DNA of 64,000 bases. Origin: CAXBDP01 sp963974465 (GTDB lineage: Bacteria > Bacteroidota > Bacteroidia > Cytophagales > Cyclobacteriaceae). How positions within the stretch are numbered: position 1 is the stretch's first letter; every line of letters starts with the position of its first letter. Under the pieces are notes generated by a model. It did no database searches. It was given only the letters and a program-made list of their open reading frames with translations, and was not told the origin of the DNA. A program made the translations under genes and the position numbers. Shown here one piece after another: positions 50,969-60,210 of this stretch. The stretch lies in the NCBI GenBank assembly GCA_049340005.1, contig JBMPIY010000002.1. One strand, written 5' to 3'.

Positions 50969-51493
50969 ATGATAAAAATCGTAATTGGCACCAATAGGAA
51001 GAACTCTAACTCTGAAACAGTAGCGAAACTTTATCAGCGCATGTTGAAAGAAAAGCGGGAGGATGCGGAAATACTGAGTATGGAGGAGTTACCGGAAGAC
51101 TTTGCTTTTTCAGCTTTGTATGAGAATACGGGTAAAAACCAGGCATTCAATATATTTGTAGAGCGATTGAGAGAAGCCAATAAAATAGTATTTGTAATAC
51201 CTGAATACAATAATTCCTTCCCTGGCGTATTAAAAACATTTTTTGATGGATTGCCCTATCCAAGCCCATTGGCCGGAAAGTGGGCGGCTTTGGTGGGTGT
51301 ATCCACCGGTGTGCAAGGTGCTAGCTTGGCCTTGAGCCATCTAACTGATATATTAAACTATCTGGGCATGAACGTATTGGCGACTAAGCCACGTCTTGCC
51401 CAGATAGCTTCCCATTTGTCAGAGGATACACTTCAGAATCCGATATATCAGCGGTTTCTAGAAATTCAAATGGACGAGCTTATTAAGCTTTAG
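50969..51493 (+). CDS. NADPH-dependent FMN reductase family protein
   Basis: This is a 174-residue flavodoxin-fold oxidoreductase. The phosphate-binding GTNRKNSNSETVAK lies at residues 7-20. The FMN/substrate motif PEYNNSFPGVLKTFFDGLPYPSPLAGKWAALVGVSTG is a clear family signature. It probably reduces flavin or quinone-like compounds with NAD(P)H; the physiological substrate is unknown. It is the only plus-strand gene here. Its TAG stop overlaps the TAA stop of the convergent ftsZ (4 shared bases, 51490-51493). An octamer lies at 51055-51062. Confidence 0.88.
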   Translation: MIKIVIGTNRKNSNSETVAKLYQRMLKEKREDAEILSMEELPEDFAFSALYENTGKNQAFNIFVERLREANKIVFVIPEYNNSFPGVLKTFFDGLPYPSPLAGKWAALVGVSTGVQGASLALSHLTDILNYLGMNVLATKPRLAQIASHLSEDTLQNPIYQRFLEIQMDELIKL

Positions 51494-53064
51494 TCCACAT
51501 TGTCGTGCAGAAAACGGTTGTTGCCGAGTATCTGACTGTCTTCATTCAATTGAAATCTGCTGATATTTTTCTCTCTAGAAGGCGTTACTTCTTGTAATGC
51601 TACTTTCTTACGCATATAAGCAGGTGTGTCCAATTTTTCTTTGAACTCATCTTGATTCATGCTAGAGCTTTTTAAGCCATTCAATCTGTTGATTCTTTCC
51701 TTTGCAGCTTCGATCAATTGCTTGCGCTTTTCATCCAATGAATCCGCGGGTTTTGCTTTTGGAGTAGAATCAGCTGTTGGCTGCTCTGCTACTTTAGAAG
51801 GTGTTTTGTCTTCAATTTCATAGCCTTCCAACTCGCTAAGCACTTTATTGGTGTAGCTTTCCTCCCGCTTTTCTACAGGCTTTGCTGGCTCAGCAGGCCT
51901 AGCTTGTTTAGTAGTAAAAGGCGAACTCTGAGCTGGTCTGCTGCCAATAGAAGGATTAGTTATTGGTGTGTAACCTGCAGGCTTTTGCTCAACCTTCTTT
52001 TCAGGAAACAATGGCATTTGATTCTTTGGCTTAACTTTTCCGCTTTCCAAATCTATTACTCTAGCTTCTTGCTCAGTTTTATTTTTCACCTCACCTTGAT
52101 CGAAGCCTGTAGCAATTACTGTAACACGAATACTTTCACCCAAATCAGTGTCGATACCATGACCGAAAATTACTTCAGCTTCATCTCCTGCTTTGGATTG
52201 GATGTATTCAGAAATCTCAGTAAGCTCATCCATCTGTAGCTCAGCTTGCTCTCCCGATATGATAGAAAGTAAAATCTTCCTTGCGCCAAGGATATCAACG
52301 CTATTAAGTAATGGAGATGTGATCGCTTCTTCGGCAGCTTTGAGTGAACGGCCTTCGCCAGCTGTTGTAGCGGAGCCCATTACGGCAGCACCAGCATTTT
52401 TCATTACCGTTTTCACATCTTCAAAATCGACGTTGATATAGCCAATTACTGTGATGATTTCGGCAATACCCTTCGCAGCTGTAAGCAATACATTATCCGC
52501 TTGCGCAAATGCTGTAGTGATGGACAAGTTGCCGTAAATATCTCTCAACTTATCATTGAGGATTACCAATACGGTATCACAACTTTCCTTGAGTTCGCGA
52601 ATACCATCGTAGGCTTGTTGAATTTTACGCTTGCCTTCAAAAGAGAATGGAGCAGTTACAATCCCTACAGTAAGGATGTCCATGTCTTTAGCAATTTTCG
52701 CAATTACTGGAGCAGCACCTGTGCCGGTGCCACCACCCATACCTGCTGTGATAAATACCATTTTGGTATCATCGCTCAACATATCGCGAACATCTTCCTT
52801 ACTTTCGATAGCAGCTTGACGTCCTTTATCAGGATTTGCTCCAGCTCCTAAACCTTCGGTAAGGCTAGTCCCAATTTGTAATTTATTGGGTACAGGTGAA
52901 AAACGAAGCGCTTGCATGTCAGTATTCACGACTACAAACTCCACGTCCTTAATCCCCTGATTGTACATGTGGTTGACAGCATTGCTGCCACCTCCTCCCA
53001 CACCTATCACCTTGATGATAGATTTGTGGTGCTTTGGTAATTCAAACTTATAGGTATCTTCCAT
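51490..53064 (-). CDS. ftsZ: Cell division protein FtsZ
   Basis: FtsZ is the tubulin-like GTPase that forms the Z ring. It is 524 residues, longer than E. coli (383). The GTPase domain begins IIKVIGVGGGGSNAVNHM, with the tubulin signature GGGTGTG at residues 110-116 and the T7 loop NVDFEDVKTVM. A long variable Pro/Lys-rich linker (residues about 330-480) leads to the conserved tail DTPAYMRKKVALQE. A further tail of about 35 residues follows. It is the last gene of the dcw run, 43 bases after ftsA, with its stop overlapping the convergent gene. Confidence 0.98.
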   Translation of the reverse strand: MEDTYKFELPKHHKSIIKVIGVGGGGSNAVNHMYNQGIKDVEFVVVNTDMQALRFSPVPNKLQIGTSLTEGLGAGANPDKGRQAAIESKEDVRDMLSDDTKMVFITAGMGGGTGTGAAPVIAKIAKDMDILTVGIVTAPFSFEGKRKIQQAYDGIRELKESCDTVLVILNDKLRDIYGNLSITTAFAQADNVLLTAAKGIAEIITVIGYINVDFEDVKTVMKNAGAAVMGSATTAGEGRSLKAAEEAITSPLLNSVDILGARKILLSIISGEQAELQMDELTEISEYIQSKAGDEAEVIFGHGIDTDLGESIRVTVIATGFDQGEVKNKTEQEARVIDLESGKVKPKNQMPLFPEKKVEQKPAGYTPITNPSIGSRPAQSSPFTTKQARPAEPAKPVEKREESYTNKVLSELEGYEIEDKTPSKVAEQPTADSTPKAKPADSLDEKRKQLIEAAKERINRLNGLKSSSMNQDEFKEKLDTPAYMRKKVALQEVTPSREKNISRFQLNEDSQILGNNRFLHDNVD

Positions 53065-53107
53065 GACAAATGGTTATTTATATATTTTAAAAAATGGGTT
53101 CCTTGTT

Positions 53108-54409
53108 TTAGTAATCTCTTTCATCCTCAAAGTCATCTATCAAGATGCTTTTGGTCTTGGTGATCAATCTTGAGAAGTAATTCTCTTTTTTCACTGGCTT
53201 GGCCAACGGACGATTCATGCCGTTTGGATTCGATCCCCAACTTGGGTTTCTGTCATCTAACGCTTTGAATCCGCTCAATACCAATCCTACCGAAGTAGCA
53301 TACATTGGACTTTTCACTTCATCTACTTTTCCCTTGCCCATGTGCTCGTTTGGATGGCCAACTCGAGTATCCATACCAGTCATAAATTCAAACAACTGCT
53401 TCACACCTTGCAATTGAGAACCGCCTCCAGTCACTACAATTCCTCCTGCTAGTTTTTTCACATAGCCTGATGTGATGATTTCATTATGTACATGCTCGAT
53501 GATTTCTTGCATGCGCGCTTCAATAATATGAGCCAGATTCTTGATCGAGATTTCTTTTGGTGGGCGATTGTGCATACCCGGAATAGATACTACTTCGTTT
53601 AGGCTAGCTTCCTCAGCAATCGCTTTCCCAAACTTCACTTTTAGCAGTTCTGCTTGATTTTCCAGCACCATGCAGCCTTGCTTAATATCGCTTGTTACGA
53701 TATTGCCGCCGAATGGAATCACCGCCGTATGGCGAATGATATTATCGTGGAAAATGGCAATATCTGTAGTGCCCCCACCAATATCTACCAAGCAAACGCC
53801 CGCTTCTTTCTCTTGATCGCTCAGCACGGCAAGAGAAGATGCAAGAGGCTCCAAAATCAGATTTTGGATTTTGAGACCTGCACGCTTCACGCATTTGTTG
53901 ATATTGTTGATTGCATTCGTTTGGGCGGTAATTATGTGAAAATCTGCTTCCAAACGAACTCCTGTCATTCCAACAGGATCCATAATACCATCTTCGTAAT
54001 CCACAATATAGTCTTGCGGCATTACATGGATAATCTGGCTACCTGGTGGCGTCACAATCCGATACATGTCCTCAGTAAGGCGATTTACATCCTCTAAACT
54101 GATTTCATCTTCATTGGAATTTCTAGTGATACTTCCATGATAGATACTACTCTTGATATGCTGACCTGCAATACCTACATTCACCACATTTATTTCAATG
54201 CCTGATTGAGTTTCTGCTTCTTCTACAGCTTTCTGAATAGCTCTTACGGTTTTATCAATATTGGTAACAATGCCTCGATTTACGCCATCAGAAACGGCTT
54301 TCCCCATTCCCAACACTTCGAGCTTACCATATTCATTTTTGCACCCCACTATTGCACATATTTTGGTGGTGCCAATGTCGAGTCCGACAATTATTTCTTG
54401 GTTTGACAT
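53108..54409 (-). CDS. ftsA: Cell division protein FtsA
   Basis: FtsA is the actin-like protein that tethers FtsZ to the membrane. I choose the ATG at 54407-54409, giving 433 residues starting MSNQEIIVGLDIGTTKICAIVG. An upstream in-frame start would run into ftsQ. It shows phosphate-1 GLDIGTTK, the 1C SHS2 domain region, phosphate-2 VCLVDIGGGTTDIAI and the adenosine motif GGIVVTGGGSQLQG. The C-terminal amphipathic tail (NYFSRLITKTKSILID) is the probable membrane anchor. It lies 10 bases after ftsQ and contains no octamer. Confidence 0.96.
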   Translation of the reverse strand: MSNQEIIVGLDIGTTKICAIVGCKNEYGKLEVLGMGKAVSDGVNRGIVTNIDKTVRAIQKAVEEAETQSGIEINVVNVGIAGQHIKSSIYHGSITRNSNEDEISLEDVNRLTEDMYRIVTPPGSQIIHVMPQDYIVDYEDGIMDPVGMTGVRLEADFHIITAQTNAINNINKCVKRAGLKIQNLILEPLASSLAVLSDQEKEAGVCLVDIGGGTTDIAIFHDNIIRHTAVIPFGGNIVTSDIKQGCMVLENQAELLKVKFGKAIAEEASLNEVVSIPGMHNRPPKEISIKNLAHIIEARMQEIIEHVHNEIITSGYVKKLAGGIVVTGGGSQLQGVKQLFEFMTGMDTRVGHPNEHMGKGKVDEVKSPMYATSVGLVLSGFKALDDRNPSWGSNPNGMNRPLAKPVKKENYFSRLITKTKSILIDDFEDERDY

Positions 54410-54419
54410 AGCTGAGTTA

Positions 54420-55178
54420 TTATTCACAAACGATCTGGTTCTCATAGTTTAAGTTTACTCTTGCGTATCGGTTCCACCCCTGTGAGGGCAAAATCCGCTT
54501 ATAGAAGATCATCAGTTTCCTAAACTTTTCTTCTATTTTGCTCAGGTCACCGAATTCGATTACCTGATTACCAACTTGTGGATATAGGACTACATCGTCC
54601 TTTTCCCACACCACTTCTGCAATCTGAGCCTTCCAAAATTCATCGGCATGGATGAAATCTAGCAGCTTCATCAATTGCAATTTGTCTTCAGAGTTCATAG
54701 CTGCATTGATCGCTTCGTAGGCTTTTTGCCCGGAAAGGATCAACACCCTGGCTGTATATTTTTCAGATAAGGGAAGCAATCTTCCGAACTCATCCATGTA
54801 CATATCATTTCCTTTTTCATCGGCAAAACGCACCATTGGCACCTTTTGACTGGAGCGAACTGTTAGGTTTCCTCTTTGATCGATAAATGCAGCCACATTC
54901 TCTGTGTATTGGTGGCTCTCTAATTTTTCTTCTAAAAGACGTAAGTCTAATGTTGACATATTTACTCCAGCAAAATCCACATGCCCTCCTTCAGTGATCA
55001 GCGAAAGGATATCTGCTTCCTCGAGGAAATATTGTCCATTGGGCTGATCAAGTTCCACAGCCACGCTGGTAATATTGCGGGAGGTTTGCTTATGCTCTAC
55101 CAAACCAATCAGTCCAATAAGCATCAGAACCGCCACCGCATAAGTAAATCCATATCGTACCGATTTTTTAATCTGCAT
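54420..55178 (-). CDS. ftsQ: Cell division protein FtsQ/DivIB
   Basis: FtsQ is a bitopic division protein that recruits FtsB/FtsL. It is 252 residues. It has a short cytoplasmic start, one membrane helix near residues 11-27 (FTYAVAVLMLIGLIGLV), then a POTRA-like segment (EEADILSLITEGGHVDFAGVNMSTLDLRLLEEKLESHQYTENVAAFIDQRGNLTVRSSQK) and a beta domain (PMVRFADEKGNDMYMDEFGRLLPLS). Sequence identity in the family is low, so position between murC and ftsA is strong support. It overlaps murC by 11 bases. Confidence 0.92.
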   Translation of the reverse strand: MQIKKSVRYGFTYAVAVLMLIGLIGLVEHKQTSRNITSVAVELDQPNGQYFLEEADILSLITEGGHVDFAGVNMSTLDLRLLEEKLESHQYTENVAAFIDQRGNLTVRSSQKVPMVRFADEKGNDMYMDEFGRLLPLSEKYTARVLILSGQKAYEAINAAMNSEDKLQLMKLLDFIHADEFWKAQIAEVVWEKDDVVLYPQVGNQVIEFGDLSKIEEKFRKLMIFYKRILPSQGWNRYARVNLNYENQIVCE

Positions 55179-56571
55179 AGGTTCTGGATTTTAAATGTTT
55201 AGCAATAGGCTCTACTAATCTGTCTATATCTCCTGCGCCGATTGTCAGCAGAATTTCTAATCGACGAGTTGCCAATTCATCAATCAAGTCGTCTTTCTCC
55301 ACTAATCGCACATCATCAGCATTGATATCATCAAGTAGCATTTCGGATTTTACACCTAAAATAGGTTCTTCTCTTGCTGGATAGATGGGTAGTAATATCA
55401 CCTCGTCTGCCAAGCTTAAACTATTGGAAAAGCCAATGGCAAAATCTCTAGTGCGGGTGAAAAGATGCGGTTGAAAAATAGCCGTAATTCTTTTGCCTTT
55501 GTACATCGCTCTTACCGATTTGATAAATGCTTCTATTTCCGCAGGATGGTGAGCATAATCATCTATATAAATAGTATCAGGACCAGCATAAACTGTTTCA
55601 AATCTGCGCTTAACACCTTTGTAACTTTCGATACCCTTTTTGATTTTTTCAGATGAAATACCTCTCAAATGCATGGAAATAATGGCTGCAACGGCATTCT
55701 CAATATTATGGAAGCCTGGCATTTGGAGGGTGATGCCTTGAATATCTAAATCAGGTCCTAGCAAATCGAATACAAAACGATGCTTTTCAATCCGTACTCT
55801 TTTTGCTTGGTAAGTACCTTTTTCAATACCGTAGGTAATGATTGTGGCAGGAAAATCTGTGTCTTCTTTGATGGTTGAAGCGATTGCTGCATTCAATATC
55901 AAATATCCATCCTCCCGCACTTTCATTCCGAAATCTCTATAGGCTTGTACCAATTGCTCACGGTCTCCATAGATATCCAAATGATCGGCATCAGCAGAAG
56001 TGATAATGGCAATATTTGGCTCCAATTGAAGGAATGAACGATCAAATTCATCAGCCTCCACTACCATTAAAGAATCAGGTCTATTTTTCTTACTTTGAAT
56101 GAAATTGGATTCGTAATTCCGAATAATTCCACCCAAAAAGCCAGTAACATTCGCTCCTGCATGATATAGTGCATGGGCAATCATTCCAGAAGTGCTGGTT
56201 TTGCCATGCGTACCAGCTACGGCAATCGTTTGATGGCTCTTAGTAATTAAGCCTAAAACCTCCGCTCTTTTCAGAATCGTAAAGCCTTCCTCCCGCAAAT
56301 AATTAATGCCTTTGTGCGCTTTTGGAATTGCTGGTGTGTATATCACCAAAGTATGTTCCTTGTTCGATTTCACCATTTCCGGAATGGCTTCTATCGAATC
56401 CTCAAAGCTGATTTCAATACCTTCCGTTTCTAATTTCTGAGTAATTGCCGATGGCGTTTTATCATAGCCATACACTCGCTTTCCATTGGAAATAAACCAA
56501 CGAGAAAGTGCGCTCATGCCGATGCCACCTACTCCAATGAAATAAACGATATGGTATTTATTGAAAATCAA
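55168..56571 (-). CDS. murC: UDP-N-acetylmuramate--L-alanine ligase
   Basis: MurC adds L-Ala to UDP-MurNAc with ATP. It is 467 residues. The N-terminal nucleotide-sugar domain has FIGVGGIGMSALSRWF. The central P-loop is GTHGKTSTSGMIAHAL near residues 118-133. The later HPAEIEAFIKSVR and FQPHLFTRTRDFAIGFSNSLSLADEVILLPIYPARE motifs distinguish MurC from MurD and MurE. Octamers at 55911 and 56289 encode VRED and LREE. It overlaps murG by 4 bases. No murB or ddl gene lies between it and ftsQ. Confidence 0.97.
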   Translation of the reverse strand: MIFNKYHIVYFIGVGGIGMSALSRWFISNGKRVYGYDKTPSAITQKLETEGIEISFEDSIEAIPEMVKSNKEHTLVIYTPAIPKAHKGINYLREEGFTILKRAEVLGLITKSHQTIAVAGTHGKTSTSGMIAHALYHAGANVTGFLGGIIRNYESNFIQSKKNRPDSLMVVEADEFDRSFLQLEPNIAIITSADADHLDIYGDREQLVQAYRDFGMKVREDGYLILNAAIASTIKEDTDFPATIITYGIEKGTYQAKRVRIEKHRFVFDLLGPDLDIQGITLQMPGFHNIENAVAAIISMHLRGISSEKIKKGIESYKGVKRRFETVYAGPDTIYIDDYAHHPAEIEAFIKSVRAMYKGKRITAIFQPHLFTRTRDFAIGFSNSLSLADEVILLPIYPAREEPILGVKSEMLLDDINADDVRLVEKDDLIDELATRRLEILLTIGAGDIDRLVEPIAKHLKSRTYAD

Positions 56572-57683
56572 CTCGCTAGTTTTAATATTTCGTTTGCAAT
56601 TTCTTTTGCGGCATTTGGCTTAGCCATGCCTTTTATATTTTCTGCTAATCTTTTGCACTCAGTTTCATCAATAAGCAATTCTAAAGCTGCAGGGATTAAG
56701 GATGCTTTCGCATCAGCATCAGTTATCATTTTAGCAGCATTTTTGGCCATAAGAGCCATTGCATTTTTGGTTTGATGATCTTCGGCAACATTGGCTGACG
56801 GCACAAAAATCACCGGTTTGCCAACCATGCACAGTTCTGATATAGACAATGCCCCAGCACGCGAAATCACCACGTCGGCAGCCGCATAAGCCATATTCAT
56901 TTCTTTGATGAATGATGTTGGAATAATATTACCAAATGGCCCACCATGATCAATTATATGTTGGAGCATTTCAGCTTCGTACAATTTGCCCGTTTGCCAG
57001 ATCACTTGAATCTGACTGCCAGCCAAGGTTTCCAAATGCTCAACTATTGCATTGTTGATAGAGCGAGCTCCAAGGCTTCCTCCCAAAATCAATAGTGTTG
57101 GTTTGTCAGCTTTAAGACCGAAATGAGTTCTTGCTTTGGCTTGATCTCCACCAGAAACCATAATATCTGACCTTACTGGATTACCTGTAAGAACAATTTT
57201 TTCTGCCGGGAAATACTTTTCCATTCCTTCATAAGCGACACAAATAGTCTTCGCTTTTTTGGCTAATAATTTATTGGTAAGTCCTGCATAAGAATTCTGC
57301 TCTTGCAATAGACAAGGAATTCCTGCTGATGCCGCAACTCTCAATAAGGGTCCGCTAGCATATCCGCCGACACCTATAGCAACTTGAGGTTTAAATTTCC
57401 TTATAATCGCATTAGCACTTAGTAAGCTCCAAACCAACTTAACAGGGAATAACAAATTGCTTAGAGTTAATTTCCTTTGAAGTCCACTAATCCAAAGACC
57501 TTTGATTGGATATCCGGCCTCAGGTACTTTCTGCATTTCCAGCTTACCCTTTGCTCCTACAAATAAGATATTAATGTGAGGGTTGATTTCCCTCAAAGCA
57601 TTCGCAATTGCTATTGCAGGAAATACGTGACCTCCTGTGCCTCCACCGCTTATTATGACGCTATGTAATTTTGCTTGGCTCAT
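56568..57683 (-). CDS. murG: Undecaprenyl-PP-MurNAc-pentapeptide N-acetylglucosaminyltransferase
   Basis: MurG converts lipid I to lipid II on the inner face of the cytoplasmic membrane. It is 371 residues of GT-B fold, family GT28. It contains ISGGGTGGHVFPAIAIANAL (the acceptor/diphosphate loop), ALGVGGYASGP-like AIGVGGYASGPLLRVA, QEQNSYAGLTNKLLA, LILGGSLGARSINNA and SRAGALSISELCMVGKPVIFVPSANVAEDHQTKNA (UDP-GlcNAc site). It overlaps ftsW and murC by 4 bases each. Confidence 0.97.
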   Translation of the reverse strand: MSQAKLHSVIISGGGTGGHVFPAIAIANALREINPHINILFVGAKGKLEMQKVPEAGYPIKGLWISGLQRKLTLSNLLFPVKLVWSLLSANAIIRKFKPQVAIGVGGYASGPLLRVAASAGIPCLLQEQNSYAGLTNKLLAKKAKTICVAYEGMEKYFPAEKIVLTGNPVRSDIMVSGGDQAKARTHFGLKADKPTLLILGGSLGARSINNAIVEHLETLAGSQIQVIWQTGKLYEAEMLQHIIDHGGPFGNIIPTSFIKEMNMAYAAADVVISRAGALSISELCMVGKPVIFVPSANVAEDHQTKNAMALMAKNAAKMITDADAKASLIPAALELLIDETECKRLAENIKGMAKPNAAKEIANEILKLAS

Positions 57684-58834
57684 GCTAATGCTAATTTTTT
57701 GCGTTTTGGTGAAGCTGTTTGCATGGTGGCTTCTTCGATATCGCCACGACTTACACTTAGGATAATTCCTAATGCTAAGCCGGTAAATAATAGTGAAGTA
57801 CCACCCATGCTGACAAGCGGGAGGGTAAGTCCGGTAATTGGCCCCAATCCTACTGCAACTGCCATATTGACCATGGCCTGTAATACCAATGCGAAAGTGA
57901 GTCCAGCAGACAGTAATCCACCGAAGGCTCTATTACTTCTGGATACTGCAAGCATTCCTCGATAGAGCAATGCCAAATAGAGGAATACTACGAATACTGC
58001 TCCTATCATCCCATATTCCTCCACCAAAATAGAGAAGATGAAATCTGAGTATGGATGCGGTAAAAAGTTTCTTTGCTCACTTTTGCCCGGGCCTTTTCCA
58101 GTAATACCTCCTGTGGCAATAGCGATAAATGAATGTTGCGCTTGATAAGGTACTTCCTCAGAATAAAGAAAAGTCTTTACCCTGTTAATGGCAGTTTCCT
58201 TTCTTTGACCAACCATTAATGCTAAGCTCCCAGCTAATCCCCCAATCAGGATCATCATACCCAAATAGCGCATGGGTACGCGGCCAATAAACATCACTAG
58301 CATGCAAGTGGAAAATAATAGAATAGCCGTACTTAAATTGGCTAAAGCAATTAGGCCACAGATAGCTCCACTCCACAATAAGATGTAAATAAATGCTTCC
58401 TTATTTTCTCTAATGTTGGCCTGACGTTTAGATAAATAACTAGCTAAACCGGCAATTAAAGCCAATTTGGCAAAATCGGAAGGCTGGAATGGTTGGTTGA
58501 TAATCGGAATCGTTAACCAACGGCTAGCTTCATTCAAATTGAGACCGTAGCGCCAAGTAATTACTAATAATGGTACAGAAAGCCACAGGCTCAATCTTGC
58601 CAATTTGGAATAATAGCGATAGTCAATTTTATGAGCTACCCACATTACTATCAAACTCAAGCCTACCAATGCGGAATGTTTGAATAAATAATGCTCAGTA
58701 TTTCCTCCCATTCGCTTGAATGCAAGGGTTCCGGTGGCGGAGTAAACCAACAGAATACTGATGATTGAGAGCGCGAATACTATCCCCCAAATCACCGGAT
58801 CACCCTTTAAATTCTTTTGTACCCACTCTTTCAT
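57680..58834 (-). CDS. ftsW: Peptidoglycan glycosyltransferase FtsW (SEDS family)
   Basis: FtsW polymerises lipid II into septal glycan in complex with FtsI. It is 384 residues with about ten membrane segments. Characteristic parts are VYSATGTLAFKRMGG, LTIPIINQPFQPSDFAKLALI (containing the conserved QPSDFAK), GKGPGKSEQRNFLPHPYSDFIFSILVEEYGMIGA (with the catalytic Asp) and TGLTLPLVSMGGTSLLFTGLALGIILSVSR. The octamer at 57817-57824 is antisense to the gene and underlies LPLVS. It overlaps murD and murG by 4 bases each. Confidence 0.96.
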   Translation of the reverse strand: MKEWVQKNLKGDPVIWGIVFALSIISILLVYSATGTLAFKRMGGNTEHYLFKHSALVGLSLIVMWVAHKIDYRYYSKLARLSLWLSVPLLVITWRYGLNLNEASRWLTIPIINQPFQPSDFAKLALIAGLASYLSKRQANIRENKEAFIYILLWSGAICGLIALANLSTAILLFSTCMLVMFIGRVPMRYLGMMILIGGLAGSLALMVGQRKETAINRVKTFLYSEEVPYQAQHSFIAIATGGITGKGPGKSEQRNFLPHPYSDFIFSILVEEYGMIGAVFVVFLYLALLYRGMLAVSRSNRAFGGLLSAGLTFALVLQAMVNMAVAVGLGPITGLTLPLVSMGGTSLLFTGLALGIILSVSRGDIEEATMQTASPKRKKLALA

Positions 58835-60210
58835 GATTCTACCTCCTGGTTTATTGAATGAGTACCTGATATTTTATTTGCAACCGCTTTGCGAAATTTG
58901 TCGCCGCGGTCTTCGTAGTTTTTGTACAAGTCGAAACTTGAGCAAGCTGGTGAAAGCACTACCACATCGCCAGAGTTAGCATAATTGAGTGCTGCATCCA
59001 CAGCGTCCACTTCATTATGAGTATCTTCAACAGGCAAGTATGGCGAGAAGAATTGTATCAGCTTTTGGTTGTCAGCTCCAAGGCAAACTAGTGCCTTTAC
59101 ATTTTCTTGCACAAGTGGCAATAACGTATTGTAATCATTGCCTTTGTCTTTTCCTCCCGCTATCCATACAATATCCTCATGGAAACTAGACAGCGCGAAA
59201 AATGTAGAATCAATATTTGTAGCTTTGGAATCATTAAAGAATTTGATACCATTGATTTCACCAACTGGCTCCAATCTATGTTTGGCATTTACGAAGCTTT
59301 TTAAACCCTCTTTAATTTCACTTTCAGTAAGTCCCTCTTTCCATGCAGCCAGTATGGCACTCATTACATTTACCATATTGTGTGGACCACGCAATGGAAT
59401 TTCATCCTCTGAAATAGTAAAAGCTAAACTGCCATCAGGATTCTTAAAGAACAATTGGCCGTCTTTAAAGTAGGCTCCATTGTTTACCTCCCGCTCTCTA
59501 GAGACCCGTAGCATATCCACGTCCAAACCACGAGTTATTACCTCCTTACTTATCACGTCATCATCTTGGAAGAAAATGAAGCGATCATTCTCAGTCATGT
59601 TCTGCGTGATTTTTAACTTCGCATTTACATAGCTCTGGAAATGATTGTAATATCTATCTAAATGATCTGGTGTGATATTCAGTAAAATAGCTGTATCCGC
59701 TTTGAATTCGGACATGCCTTCGAGCTGGAAATTGCTCACTTCTAGCACATAGGTTTCGTAGCTCTGATCAAGCAATATTCTGGCAAGGCTGGTTCCGATA
59801 TTTCCACCCAAACCCACATTTCTGCCAGCTTGCTTCAATAAATGATGCGTAAGCAAAGTAGTGGTGGTTTTGCCATTGGTGCCCGTAATCAAGATAAAGC
59901 GTCCTTTCGCAAAACGCCAAGCAAACTCCAATTCACCAATTACTGGAATCCGGTTCTGGATAATCGCTTGCATCACAGGCACAGAATCTGGTATTCCAGG
60001 GCTTTTGATTACTTCATCAGCTTTGAGAATTTTCTCCAAATTATGGCCACCCTCTTCGAACTTGATTTGGTTGGCAATAAGCTCATCGCGATAGCTTGAG
60101 GCAATAGATCCAGCATCAGACACAAATACTTTGTAGCCTTTGGCTTTTGCCAAAAGCGCAGCACCTGTTCCACTTTCTCCTGCTCCTAGTATGACGATTC
60201 TTTTGCTCAT
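58831..60210 (-). CDS. murD: UDP-N-acetylmuramoylalanine--D-glutamate ligase
   Basis: MurD adds D-Glu to UDP-MurNAc-L-Ala. It is 459 residues. The N-terminal domain begins RIVILGAGESGTGAALLAKAKG. The P-loop ITGTNGKTTTTLLTHHLL lies near residues 113-130. Later blocks are LNITPDHLDRYYNHFQSYVNAK, KHRLEPVGEINGIKFFNDSKATN and IVWIAGGKDKGNDYNTLLP. The stop region contains VVLSPACSSFDLYKNYEDRGDKFRKAV, typical of MurD. Octamers lie at 59153 and 59487. It shares one base with mraY and overlaps ftsW by 4 bases. Confidence 0.97.
   Translation of the reverse strand: MSKRIVILGAGESGTGAALLAKAKGYKVFVSDAGSIASSYRDELIANQIKFEEGGHNLEKILKADEVIKSPGIPDSVPVMQAIIQNRIPVIGELEFAWRFAKGRFILITGTNGKTTTTLLTHHLLKQAGRNVGLGGNIGTSLARILLDQSYETYVLEVSNFQLEGMSEFKADTAILLNITPDHLDRYYNHFQSYVNAKLKITQNMTENDRFIFFQDDDVISKEVITRGLDVDMLRVSREREVNNGAYFKDGQLFFKNPDGSLAFTISEDEIPLRGPHNMVNVMSAILAAWKEGLTESEIKEGLKSFVNAKHRLEPVGEINGIKFFNDSKATNIDSTFFALSSFHEDIVWIAGGKDKGNDYNTLLPLVQENVKALVCLGADNQKLIQFFSPYLPVEDTHNEVDAVDAALNYANSGDVVVLSPACSSFDLYKNYEDRGDKFRKAVANKISGTHSINQEVES

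Noticed and set aside
53654..54097. 147-codon open frame on the plus strand
   Set aside because: It is fully antisense to ftsA, which has clear conserved motifs. The translated sequence shows no recognisable family or normal composition.
54410..54445. Longer N-terminus for ftsA
   Set aside because: It would overlap ftsQ by 26 bases and adds residues before the conserved GLDIGTTK start. The ATG at 54409 leaves a 10-base gap.
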